A DNA stretch of 64,000 bases from Verticillium longisporum. Its lineage: Eukaryota; Ascomycota; Sordariomycetes; Glomerellales; Plectosphaerellaceae. A program made the translations under genes and the position numbers. The notes beneath the pieces were generated by a model that did not search any database, was not told the DNA's origin, and saw nothing but the letters and a program-made list of their open reading frames with translations. Shown piece by piece: positions 22,288 through 33,034 of this stretch; positions within the stretch are counted from its first letter, which is position 1, and each line of letters begins with the position of its first letter. Location of the stretch: contig JAETXT010000003.1 in NCBI GenBank assembly GCA_019188255.1, positions 1,240,001-1,304,000 on the forward strand. Direction: 5' to 3'.

Positions 22288-22797
22288 ATGTCGTCAAACA
22301 AAAAGCACAATACCGAAGCAACACATCTCCCTCTCTTCCTACACACGAGACTCACCGTTGTCGAGACCCTCTGGGACCTGGCCCTCGCCTACTTCACCAT
22401 TCGCACGGCCGCCATCTACGCGGCGGCCACGCTCACGGGCGAGGTTCTGCTGAGGTGCGCGGAAGGCTGGGCCCCGACGTCAGCGCGCATGCCGACGATG
22501 ATGCCGCTACGTGCGCTCCTCGTGGCGGCGTGCGCGTGGGCGATCATCGCGCGGTACGAGATGCCACGGGACTGGAGGTTTCGGGGCGCCGTGGGCGGGG
22601 TGGCGGGTGGGATACTGCTGGCTGGTCTCGTGGGCCTCGTGCGGCTGGGTGGCTGCGGAATGGACGTCGGGGTTGGGACAACGGCTGTGCTGACGGGGGT
22701 GATGCCCCTCGCGTTGATGGTCCTCGAGGGGCGCGAGGGTTGTGAGAGGACGGGTAAAGGTGGCGAGAAGCATGTTGGTGGTCTGCAGTGCTGCTAG
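22288..22797 (+). CDS. Hypothetical small hydrophobic protein
   Basis: An open frame of 169 codons from MSSNKKHNTEATH. From about residue 12 it shows strong C/G third-position bias and hydrophobic segments (LWDLALAYFTIRTAAIYAAATL, ALLVAACAWAIIA, GGVAGGILLAGLVGLV, TTAVLTGVMPLALMVL), suggesting three or four membrane helices. I recognise no family. The codon bias argues that it is coding; the absence of introns and any known motif keeps this tentative. The frame extends upstream to 21925 without similar bias, which is why 22288 is preferred. Confidence 0.5.
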   Translation: MSSNKKHNTEATHLPLFLHTRLTVVETLWDLALAYFTIRTAAIYAAATLTGEVLLRCAEGWAPTSARMPTMMPLRALLVAACAWAIIARYEMPRDWRFRGAVGGVAGGILLAGLVGLVRLGGCGMDVGVGTTAVLTGVMPLALMVLEGREGCERTGKGGEKHVGGLQCC

Positions 22798-24228
22798 CTG
22801 CTGTTTCTGTAGCTTGAACCCAAGGCGTAATCTGAGATGAGATGTTGCTTTCAGGGCAGGCTGTTTGCATCTGAGGGATCTCAGGACCGTTGAAATCGAA
22901 TGTGGCGTCAATGTTTGCCGTTGACTTGGAAATCAGAGTAGAGATGAGACATGACTGAATCTGGCGTGCTGTAGTGCTGGGACACCCGCTAACGGAGGTG
23001 GCATTCCAAGCTTCTGCGAATGTGTCTGATGTGAGGTCCCTGCCACGCGAGGCGGAGACATTTGTGAGGCCGTTCCTGGCCTTGTGAGTGATGTGTCTCC
23101 TGTAGTTTCTCGAGAGAAGGGGGGCAGCCGAGGGAGGCTGGCTGGCCCGTGATGCTTCATGGTCAGACACGGAGAAGCGTCACGAATCGCTGGAGCGGGG
23201 CAGGAGGAGAATGAGGGAAGGAGACATTGGACAACCGACAGGGAGCAGTGACGACTGACAGGGAGCAGTGACGACTGACAGGGAGCAAGGACGACTGGCA
23301 AGGACGGGTGGGAAGTGGGAAGCAAGTGGGAAGGAAGTGGTGAGAGGTGAGGAAGGAGGAAAGGGTGAGTGGAGTGACCCGTGGTGCATGTGGCTTGTGG
23401 TGCGATGCGCGACCCGGCGTGGCGTGAACATTCCTCCTCACGGTGGAGGAACGTTCAGGGGTCGAAGCCAGTCTGCTCTTCACCTCCATCATCACCATCA
23501 CCAGGCCAGTCCCTTGTGGGCCGACATTGGAAACCTGCCTTGGCTCGGAAGCACACCATCCTTGCATCTCAACCACTCAGCCCTTGCCACAGATCCCACT
23601 GGCCCTCGCCAAAAAGTCAGTCTTGATGTCCCATCGACAGGGACCGATCGACAGGGACCGATGCAACATGTCTCCCGACGCCGAGATTAAGAGACAGATA
23701 AGCTTCAAAATCTTATCTACTCTTTATTTTAACCATGTACCGTAGCAAGTCTATCGAGCCCGTCGAGCCTGTCGAGTCTATGCAGTCTTGTTTCCTCTGG
23801 TCCTCCTCCCGCATAAACCAAAACGTCCACTACAGACGCCTCGTCTTTGCGGAAAGGGGGCCCAAATCCAGGCACGCAAGCCACAATGACACGCTTCCGA
23901 CCGTTATGCATTCCTCGATTTACTGTTAGCCATTGTCCTCAACTGCTTTTCAGAACCCCCGGTCTGGGCCTTCAGCGCCTCCTCCTGGCTTCGTCCGGGC
24001 GAGACACTTCTCATGCTCGTGGCGACCTGGAAGGGCCAGCGGCTACATTCCTCACCAGGAGCGAGTGTCTCGCACCTCATCCGTCTCGCATGGCTTGCAG
24101 ATGATGGATACCGAACCATGGAGTATAAGTGCTTCAGGATCTGAACCCATCATCTGGATGTTCACTCTCTTTGCTCTCCATCACTATACCCTCCCAGGCC
24201 TCGCACAGCAAGCAGCGCATCCATCAAC
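22798..24228. other. Intergenic region with short tandem repeats upstream of the chitinase
   Basis: No gene seen. It carries a 20-nt tandem repeat (23237-23300), GGGAAG/CAAGTGGGAAG reiterations near 23310-23340 and two nearly identical CGACAGGGACCGAT units near 23635-23660. A TATA-like GTATAAGT lies at about 24122, roughly 105 nt before the chitinase start. Confidence 0.5.
23237..23300. repeat. Tandem repeat, 20-nt unit, three copies
   Basis: The unit GGGAGCAGTGACGACTGACA occurs twice exactly and once with changes (GGGAGCAAGGACGACTGGCA). Confidence 0.85.
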
Positions 24229-25759
24229 ATGCTGGGGAAAGACCTTTTCACTTCGGCACTTCTTTTTGCAGCGGCTGCCAGTGCCAGTCCCTACAACAAG
24301 AACCTTGACCTCGATGGGCCCAAGTCGGTAGAAATCGCCGTCCAGACAGTGACAAAGGTTGTGCATCTTCAGAGCACTGCCAGTCCCACTTCTGTGGCAC
24401 CCAAGGACGACGACGAGAACCTGCCCGTCATCGACGAGCCTGTCGATGACCTCCGGAATATCACTGAACGCGCAGCTGTAGCGGGCTACAGGAACGCTGT
24501 CTACTTCACGAATTGGTAATATCGCTCTAGATCCACCAAAACTCGGGATGCGAATGCTGACTCCTTCTCTCAGGGGCATCTATGGCGCCAACCACCAGCC
24601 TGCAGACTTTCCAGCTGACAAGGCCACCCATCTTCTCTACTCGTTTGCTGACATCAGATCAGATGGTCAAGTGTAAGCCAGCCGTTTCCAAGTGGCACGC
24701 ATCGTCCGCTGACAACCTAGCGTCTCGTCCGACACATATGCCGACCTGGAGAAGCACTTCCCTGGCGATTCCTGGAACGAACAAGGCACCAACGCCTACG
24801 GCTGTATCAAGCAGCTTTACCTCAGGAAGAAGAAGTTTCGCCAGCTCAAGCTTCTTCTCTCCATTGGCGGCTGGACATGGTCTCCCAAGTTCGCCCCTGT
24901 TGCGCGTACCGAAGCTGGCCGTCAACGCTTCGCCTCGAGCGCCGTTGCTCTTATGGCTGACTGGGGGTTCGACGGCCTTGACATTGACTGGGAGTACCCC
25001 AAGAATGCCAATGAGGCGCTCGACTTTGTTCGGCTCCTGGCCGCCTGTCGCCAGGCCCTGGACAACTACGCTGCCAGGTACGCCAAGGGTTACCGCTTTC
25101 AGCTGACCATCGCCGTCCCCGCCGGTCCTACCAACTACCGCGTTCTTGACATGAAGAAGATGGCACCGTTTGTCGATGGTTGGCACCTCATGGCTTACGA
25201 TTACGCGGGTTCTTGGTCCGGAAAGACCGGTCACCAGTCCAACCTCTACAGGAGCAAGAGCAACCCTGCCGCCACCCAGTACGACACGGAGACTGCCGTC
25301 AACTACTACCTTAGCCAGGGCATCAACCCAAGCAAAGTGCTGCTCGGCGTGCCGCTGTATGGCAGGTCCTTTGCGCGCACCGACGGCCTCGGAAAGCCGT
25401 ATTCAGGTATCGGCAAGGGGTCCATCGAGGCCGGTGTCTACCACTACAAGGCTCTGCCGGCACCCGGAGCCGAGGAGCGCTGGGACGCCGAAGCTGTGGC
25501 CGCGTGGAGCTACGACAAGAAGACGCGGGAGCTCGTGACGTACGACAACCAAAACTCGGTGAAACGCAAGGCCGACTACCTCGTCAAGAAGAGACTCGGC
25601 GGTGCCGTGTTTTGGGAGTCGGCTGGCGATCGCGCCGGCGATCGCAGTCTTGTGAGGACCGTGTCGAAAGCCATGGGCGCCATGGACCAGACGAAGAACT
25701 GGCTGTCGTACCCTGCAAGCAAGTACGCCAACATCCGGAAGGGAATGCCGGGACAGTAG
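24229..25759 (+). CDS. Secreted GH18 endochitinase (Chit42/Ech42-like, subgroup A)
   Basis: Exons 24229-24515, 24574-24672 and 24721-25759, with introns of 58 and 48 nt. Junctions rebuild NAVYFTNWGIYGANHQPADF and SDGQVVSSDTYADL. The enzyme hydrolyses chitin through the substrate-assisted GH18 mechanism; the catalytic DxxDxDxE motif is FDGLDIDWEYP. Other family motifs are LLLSIGGWTWSPKF, MAYDYAGSW and GGAVFWESAGD. Residues 1-19 form a signal peptide (LFTSALLFAAAASAS). About 67 residues then precede the catalytic domain, including an Asp/Glu-rich stretch ending LRNITERAAVAGYRN, where an ER-type propeptide site is plausible. That is longer than the short propeptide of the classical 42-kDa enzymes. 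No chitin-binding domain is seen. The role is in cell-wall turnover, mycoparasitism or chitin scavenging; which one cannot be told here. Confidence 0.95.
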
Positions 25760-26027
25760 ATGATGTTACGGCAGTGTGCTATCATGATACATGAGACGGA
25801 GTTTAGCATGGGCGCTTGATTTGATACCATTTACAGATAGATTATTACGTGTTTTGAATTTGATATTTTCATACGTTGAACTTTTACTGTGTTTCTTCGA
25901 GGCAGTGTGTACAATCCTCCGAGTCTGTATGCCACCAGATCTTCCTCAACATCTCGAAGGCTCTCTATTACTTGGCACTTCCATCCTTTGAATTCCCCAA
26001 CACAGGTCCACGTCAGGGAAGCGATCC

Positions 26028-28167
26028 CTAAAGAACAAAGACAACAGCCGCCATGACAACCATGCCAGCGAAGCCCGTAACGCCGACCCGCACGCCAGCT
26101 CCCTGATCATCCTCAGCATTGAGCGTTCCGCCGTTCGCCCCAGTCGTCACGGCCTCCAACCCACCGTTCGACGGTGCCGTCACCTCGGCCGACACGCCGG
26201 TCGCGAGGCGCAGCGACGTCTGCATCGTGAGGCCTGCGCCGAAAGACGACGTCGCGACCAGAAGCGTGCCGGGCAGAGTGGCCGTTCGGTTCGGGGCGAG
26301 GCCGGTTGGCGCGAGGAGCGCCGAGGGTTGGGTGTCGGAGCCGGAACCGCTACCGGCGCCGCTGCCCGAGTCCTCCTCCTCCTCGTCTCCTTCGTCTGCA
26401 TTGTCTCCTGCTTCGCCTGAGGACTCTTCTTCTTCTTCTTCTTCTTCTTCCTCCTCTTCGTCTTCGCCATCACCAGATTCCTCCTCTTCATCGCCAGCTT
26501 CCTCGCCGTCGCCAGCTTCCTCGCCGTCGCCAGATTCCTCCTCAGAGGAAGAATCCTCATCCGAATCCGACTCAGAGTCCGAGTCCGAATCAGACTCCTC
26601 GTCTCCTTCCTCGTCGGCCTCGCCGCCATCCTGCTCCTCGTCGGCGGCCCCCTCGTCGCCCGCAGGCCGGTCCTGGAGCTCACCGCTGCCAGAGTCGTCC
26701 GTGCCGGGCAGGGGCTCGAGTCCCGTCTCGCCGCCAGACGGACCCTGGACTTCCTCCGCGTCACCGGGGACGGGAGCAGCGGGGGGCGCGACGGGGGCGG
26801 TGCCGTTGCCGATGACGGCGGAGGGGGGCGCGCTCGGGAGGGCGCCGCCGACGGGCAGAGCTGGGATGGGCTCTGGCGTTTGGACCTGTTGAGTTTCTTT
26901 TAGCTTTTCCGTTGTCATGCGCAAGAAGCGGGAGGGAGAGTCAACTTACGGGGACCTGGGGGAGAGTGGCGTTCGTGGGGATCACGGGCAGGCTCTCGAC
27001 GGGTGCCACGGGGACCAGAGGAGCGGCGGGCGCGGATGGTACGAGGGGTGCCGCCAGAGGCGGGGACGGAATGGCGGATTCGACGAGAGATAGCGGCGTC
27101 GAGGGCTCGAGCAGGGCGGAAGAGGCACTCGGGACAACAAGCTCGCTGGACTCTGTGGGGAGAAGGAGGTCGCTGGACGCCGCCGATGGCGCTGGAGGGT
27201 CGGTTATGTCGAGGGGCAGGCTGGGAACGGCCGACTCGCTGACGGGTGGGATCGACGAGGCGGGGTCGACCGACGGCGCGGCGCTGCCCGGCAGCAGGGG
27301 CGCGAGGGTGGGAATGGCCGATTCGACGATGCTCGATGCCGACTCGGAAGGCTGGAGAGGGTCGGCCGGCGCAATGGGCTGCAGGGGACTAACTCCCTCG
27401 ACCGGGGCTGCAGACTCGAGCGGCAGGGCGGATTCTACCGGCGCCTCAGATGGGATGGGGGCCGAAGACGCGGTTGGCAGAGAGGACTCGGCTGGCGCAG
27501 AAGATTCAACGGGCAGAGCAGACGAAACAGGCAGAGCAGACGAAACAGGCAGAGCAGACGATACAGGCAGAGCAGACGATACAGGCAGAGCAGACGATAC
27601 AGGCAGAGCAGACTGAACCGGCTCAGCACCTTCCGGCGGCTGAACCTCCTCGATCTGCTCGCCACCGGTGCCGGGCAGCGGTCTCAGCTCACCAACGGTC
27701 TCCTGCAAGCCGGGCAGGGGCCGCAACTCGGCACCCTGTCCACCGGTCTCGGCGCCGTCAGGAATCCCGTCCTGGTCGGCATCAGGGAGGTCGGCCACCG
27801 GCTGCTCAGCTGGCACCTCGGGGGCGATGGGAGCCTCGGGGGCCTCTGGAATCTCAGGGGCGAGGGGAGCCTCGGGGGCTGCTGGTACCTCGGGGGCGAT
27901 GGGAGCCTCGGGGGCCGCGGGAATCTCAGGAGCGGCAACATCACCAGCTGGGACCTCGGGCGCCGGGACCTCAACAGCGGGCACACCCTCCTCGTCGTTC
28001 CCACCCGGGACAGGCACGGCCGGCTCGGGCGCCAGGACGGGCACCTCCCCAACTCCCTCGCCAGGCGCCACCTCCGGCGCGACAGAGGGCACGGCGGGAT
28101 CGACGCTCTGGGCCGCCGCGAGCGAGGCCGAGGCGCTCAACAGCAGGATGATGGCCTTGAAGTGCAT
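26028..28167 (-). CDS. Large acidic, repeat-rich GPI-type cell-wall protein, function unknown
   Basis: Exons 26950-28167 and 26028-26885 with a 64-nt intron give 691 residues. A signal peptide ([20 protein letters not shown]) is followed by a Pro/Ala/Glu-rich region of [13 protein letters not shown] units. Next come the short motif DADQDGIPD, which resembles one thrombospondin type-3 calcium-binding unit, two LRPLPG repeats and five tandem SALPVS units (27510-27614). A long Ser/Pro/Glu region, a polyacidic Asp/Ser/Glu block (about residues 480-590) and a tail with N-glycosylation-like NRTA complete the mature part. It ends in a hydrophobic segment ([19 protein letters not shown]) of GPI-signal type after a small-residue site. 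Surface anchoring is inferred. No catalytic domain is present. Confidence 0.75.
27510..27614. repeat. In-frame 18-nt tandem repeat encoding SALPVS
   Basis: Five to six nearly identical 18-nt units inside the GPI-type protein gene. They probably vary in number between strains. Confidence 0.85.
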
Positions 28168-30065
28168 CGTTCTTCTCGTGATCGTCGTTGCGGTACGTTG
28201 TCGCGAATTACCCGTTGTGAGGGTCTTGGAGGTTGAGTAAAGATCGTGAGGCAGCGTCCAACAGACAGACAGACAGATAGGCAAGCCGTACAGAGAGAAA
28301 TGCCCAACAATATGGCAGGTATTAAAACAGACAGGACAAACACCGCTAGGGCGTTGCGTGTGAGAAGAAGAAGAGAAGAAGCAGCGAGTCGTAGAGACGG
28401 CAATCAGGTGAAAGAAAGAAAAATAAAAGACAGTGATAGTGAAGGTGAGGGGGTGCTGGCCGGCAGTCAAGAAGAGAATGACACAAACATTTGAGACAAG
28501 ACGAACTTGACTCGAGGAAATGAAGATCGAAGAAAAGGCAAGAGAAAGAGAGAAAGAAAGGATGTCTGCATCGGAGATCTCTCGTCTTGACGAAGAGGGA
28601 AGAAACCAAAGAAAAAAACCCAAAAAGGGCGGCAACGAAAGATGGGGAGGGGAGTCCCATGGGCCGAGCGGGACTTGGCGGAGCTGATGTCTCGCGAACC
28701 CCCCCGTACATGATCCGCGACAGAGGCCGTCTGATGTTGGGGGGCAAGGCTCCGGCGTTGCGTTGCGGTAGGGCGGACATGGCACGGGGGCGGTAAGCGT
28801 GTCTGAGCGGGACGGCCGTGCTCGGGCTGTCTCTGTCTCGGTGTTCAACCCATGTGCTTGTGTGTCTGGGTTGGGTTGATGGTGGTGAGGCACCAGACCT
28901 CAGATGGTCACCAGACCTCAGATGGTGTGGTGAGGCACCTCGGATGGGGAGGTGGTGAGGCTGAAAGGAGGTCAAGATTACGACATTTAAGCATGATTAA
29001 CCTTTGAGACTAGTCTGACGGCGAGGTAACCATCTCACAAGCCACACCGTGAGGGGACCTGAGATTGACTTTGGTCGTCGGCTCCATTCCTGAGACGACT
29101 CGCGTGACCATCATCTCCAACCACAGCGATGAACGAACATCAGTCGTCATCCCCAAGCCTTCACCCAAACATCGCCCAGAAAACCCCAAATCCCATGGCA
29201 TCAATGCACAGGCGCAACCCTCAGACGACACACGTCATCCAAAATGGCCATCCCCCCTCCTCTACCCAGAGTCCAGCATCCACGCGAAAAGAGGCTGTCC
29301 CAGGAAACAAGGAGGCCGTCTCGAAACGTCCGACCCCTGCAGCCGATCAAACAACCGGCTCCGAACCAACAGACACGCCGAGGCCAGCATGTCGCGCTCT
29401 CTCGTCGCGCGGCTGACGTCCGCTTTCGCTTCGCCTCAATGGAACTCGTCTCTTTGCTTCCTCTGCCCTCTTGTCTTACGCAGTCTCGACTCGCTTGGCT
29501 GACCCAGAAGCCAGACAAACAGCAGACAACGAACACGCAGGTGCACCGACAAGGGGGAGGGGTTAGGACATGGCCAGATGAGGGCAGATGTGCGAATACC
29601 GAGACATGCTCCGTCCACCCCATCCCGGCCGGGCAGGGCACGCGCGAAGAAAGAGAGAAGAAAAAAAAAAAAAAAAGCATTTGGAGCTATTGAATGCACA
29701 CAGCTAGCGCCATGGTCTGTACAAGTACACGTATTCCCATCTTAATGAAAGCTCCCACACACGTTGCATTACTGTGCATCGCCAAGAACCCGTGCCCCAT
29801 GTAACCCTGCCAGACACTCCCAACCCGGAACCAGATACGGAGCCTCAATCGCAGTGCCCCTAAACGCCTTCGTAGTCAGGGCTACGGCGAGAAGAACAAA
29901 CACAGTCAGCAAACCTGATCGAGATACGGTGGGAGAACGGGGGCCTAGAGACCCGAAAGTAGAGTTCGATAGAGGCAAGCTGGCAAAGCAAGAAAGGGGC
30001 AAAGCAAGAAAGGGGGAAAAAAGAAGGGCGTCGCCTCACATGTTGAAGCAACCCAATGCAGTGTC
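28168..30065. other. Intergenic region between the GPI-type protein gene and ssr4
   Basis: No supported gene. The right half of the gap, next to ssr4, is 3' flanking DNA; the left half is promoter of the GPI-type gene. It includes purine-rich DNA (28370-28620), a short direct repeat CACCAGACCTCAGATGGT (around 28890-28926) and an A16 tract near 29661. ORFs of 100-209 codons here lack coding bias. Confidence 0.5.
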
Positions 30066-30333
30066 CTACACGCCTTCGGATTGATTCTCCCCCGGCGTGT
30101 TCGTGTTTGATGGCCCGTGGAACGCGTCGCCGAATGCCGAATCTTCCATCTCCATGTTCAGGTCCAACCCATCGCCAAGCGAACCCGCTCCGCCGTCCAG
30201 CCCGCCGTCGTAGCCGGCCAGCGCCTCACCCGCTGTATCGAGGTCACCGAGCGAGCTAAAGTCGTTGTCGCCTTCAGTGAGCGCCGGCGTTCCCACGGCT
30301 GAGCCTTGCCGAGCGGCAACGGCAGTAGGTGCC

Positions 30334-30371
<38 letters not shown>

Positions 30372-32446
30372 GGCCGCGGCGGCGTCAGGGGCAGGGGCAG
30401 GGGCAGGGGCAGAGGCCGGCGTCGTGTTCGCGTTCGCGTCGGGAGACACACCACCCTTGGGCACAACGACCCAATCGCCGCTGCCCTGATCCTGTCCGCT
30501 GCTGGCCGCCGCATCCTTGTTGGCATCCGTGTTGGCCATGGAGACGTCTGGCCCAGGACCGGACGCTGCAGCCGGCGCGGGAGAGGGTGCGCCCAAGTTG
30601 GCCGGCGTCGCCACACTTGAGTTCAGTCCCGACGGCGTGGGGAAGTTGAGGGGCGTGGACGTCGACGATAAGCCCGTATGCATCTCGTCGAGAAGACCCG
30701 CAGCCGTACCGCCCATGTCGATATCAGCGTCATCACCGGTAGCCCCGCTCTGCTGCGATCCGGCCTGCGAAGGACGGCGTGACATGTCGTTCGACTCGGC
30801 GCCCAAGTTGGGGACAGCGACTGGCGTCGCCTCCTTCACAGGCGCCGGCGTCGCCTTCTTGGCAGGCTCAGGCACGGGTTCCAAGTAGCCGCCCGCCTGC
30901 ACCCGGTTCACGCCATGGAGGACCGCGATTTGACGTCCGAGATGCGCCTCGACCTGCGCCACAATGTCGTCGATCTTCTTGTTGTGCTTCTGCGACCAGG
31001 CGCTGCTGCCCTCGTCCGAGTCAGTCACCTGACCCTCGAGACGCCAGAACTCGGATCCGCGTTCCTCGACCGAGTGGCGGAGCTCCTTCTCTGCGCTGAG
31101 AATGGTCGCGTTGGCCTTCATCTTGGCGATGGCCGCCTCGTGGTCAGCCTTCATCTTCTCAATCTCGGCATTTGTCGTGTCAATGTGCCCCTGCGCCCGC
31201 TTCCTGAACTCATCCGCGAGGCCCTTGTCGAGCTTGCCGATGTAGGGCTTGTCGGGGTTCTCCAGGTGCGCCTCGCCGCCCTGCGAGGAGAAGATGCCGT
31301 CCGTGAGAGGAGCGAGCTCGCCCTTTAGACCGAGACCCAGGTCGGGAGGGGTGATGTGAATGAGCGAGTACGGAGAGGACAAGACCTCCTCCATCCACTC
31401 GTGGTTCTGCTGGTACCGAGAGAGTGCAATATCCCGGGGCGTCAGCGTGTCGAACACATCGCCGTAGAGATCCTCGTCCTCCAGCTCGAGCTGGAGGGCA
31501 GCCAGGGAGCCGGGAGGCGGAGGCGGCGCCTGAGACTGAGCCGCCGCCTGCGCTGCCGCCTGCGCCTGCGTCTGGCGGCCGCCCCGGCGTCCGGTGGGCA
31601 TGACCTGCGGGTGGGTGGGATACGCCATCTGCTGGGGAGTCGCCTCGACTGAATGGGCGCGTACACCTGCTGTCGGTTACCGCCAGTACGCGGCCACGCA
31701 ATCTGCGGCCAGTTGCCGCGGTCGGACAGCATAAAGTCCTTGCGCGTGATCTGGCCACAGTTCTGGAGGTAGTTGCGCTGGTTCAGCATGGTCTGGCTGT
31801 CTGGCGTGAAGGGAACCATGTTGATCGGGAGACGGTCCTGGGGGTCGGCCTGGCCGTAGTGTACGAGCCACAGGCTAATGTCGGGCTGCGGCGCGTTGAT
31901 GTTGACCTGTTGCGAGGGAACCAGTCGGAACCTCCGGCGAGCGCGGACGGCCGCTGGGTCGCCGGGCGCGAAGCCCGTCTTGTTGTAGTAGATCTCAAGG
32001 TTCTGTCAAAGTCAGCGAGTTGCAGCGGCAACGTCACATGGGACAAATCATGCGTACCAGTCCATTGCCGACTTCCTGGCGGTGGTACTGCTCAGGCGCC
32101 CAGACGATGCCGTCGCTGGCAAACTGGGTTCCCAGCCTCTTAAGCGGTTGCCACGTGAGGAGAACCTGACCATCGTTGGGGCGGTCAAGATAGGTCCAGA
32201 AAAATGGTGCCTTGTCTTTGGCAACCTGGGGGGCGCCTAGCAGCCATTTGGTGACGTGTTGGAGGTCGAGTCGGCCTTGGTTGGGATATTGGTTCGCGGA
32301 AATGAGGTGAATGTGCGGAAGCTGCCTGTCGTGTCAGCGCGATGTCTGGAGAGTCAAAGGGGTGAATCAATGGATTCACGGTGATGGCCTACAAGCTGTT
32401 CCTCGATCGCGTCGCTAGGGTCATGAATTGGTTGTTGCTGCGCCAT
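30066..32446 (-). CDS. ssr4: SWI/SNF and RSC complex subunit Ssr4, one frameshift
   Basis: Exons 32393-32446, 32058-32321 and 30066-32002, with introns of 71 and 55 nt. The start is MAQQQPIHDPSD. Joined exons read EEQLLPHIHLISANQYPNQG, WLLGAPQVAKDKAPFFWTYL, QEVGNGLNLEIYYNKTGFAP and VHYGQADPQDRLPINMVPFT. This is the conserved N-terminal domain (DUF1750) of Ssr4, a subunit of fungal SWI/SNF and RSC chromatin remodellers. The second half holds YGDVFDTLTPRDIALSRYQQNHEWMEE, a coiled coil, and a long low-complexity tail with a 17-residue Ala run and the repeat VVPKGG. The frame breaks at about 31643-31644. Adding one G gives SRATPQQMAYP and joins the two halves, about 750 residues in total. Without it the main domain is cut in two. 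Confidence 0.9.
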
Positions 32447-33034
32447 GGTCAAGCGAGGGAAGGCGCGTCAGCGGCCGATCCGAACTCGGTGGAAATCTAG
32501 GAAAGAGTGTCGTTGCCTTTTCGGGTGCTAATGGGTCCTCGGACCGGGCAGCGCTGAAGTGTAGATGACTGCCGATATGATGAGGGGGGGCTGGGCGATG
32601 AATGCTGCGCGGCGAGTGGCACTGTGGTTGATGGTTGTTCAGCCTGGCCCTTCCTCGTCGTGCTGGACGCTGGCCACGGCGCGCCCCAACCCAAATCCTT
32701 TCGCGACGAGGCTGCGCACGGACCATCTTACAGAGACACGCAACGCACTCGTTCGGATCGGGTTTAGTTCGGGAGGTCCGCAGGTACCAAGTACCTACCT
32801 GACGGGGTGCCATGAGGAGTACATGGTAATTACATGCAGGCTTCAGTTGGTAGGCTCCATTTACAGGCAACATCAGTGTCACAGCATCACGACCTGTGCA
32901 CGTCATGACACTTTGGAGCAAGGTTCGTGTTACAATTGTCTTTCATTTCATGATCCAGCATCTGGCTGGCAAGTACGTAAGATCACCCCATCCTGTCCGG
33001 ACCCGGACCCATTACCACAACGCACACACCCCTT
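32447..33034. other. Intergenic region upstream of ssr4
   Basis: Promoter of ssr4 and 3' end of gnd1 (both minus). A GGTACC/GTACCTACCTG repeat lies at 32781-32801. No gene seen. Confidence 0.5.

Noticed and set aside
26119..26892. A 257-codon plus-strand Ser-rich ORF
   Set aside because: Opposite strand of the polyacidic region of the GPI-type protein; poly-Ser arises from Glu/Asp codons read in reverse.
10620..28167. A secondary-metabolite gene cluster around the MDR oxidoreductase and regulators
   Set aside because: No polyketide synthase, peptide synthetase, terpene synthase or dimethylallyl transferase is present in the window.
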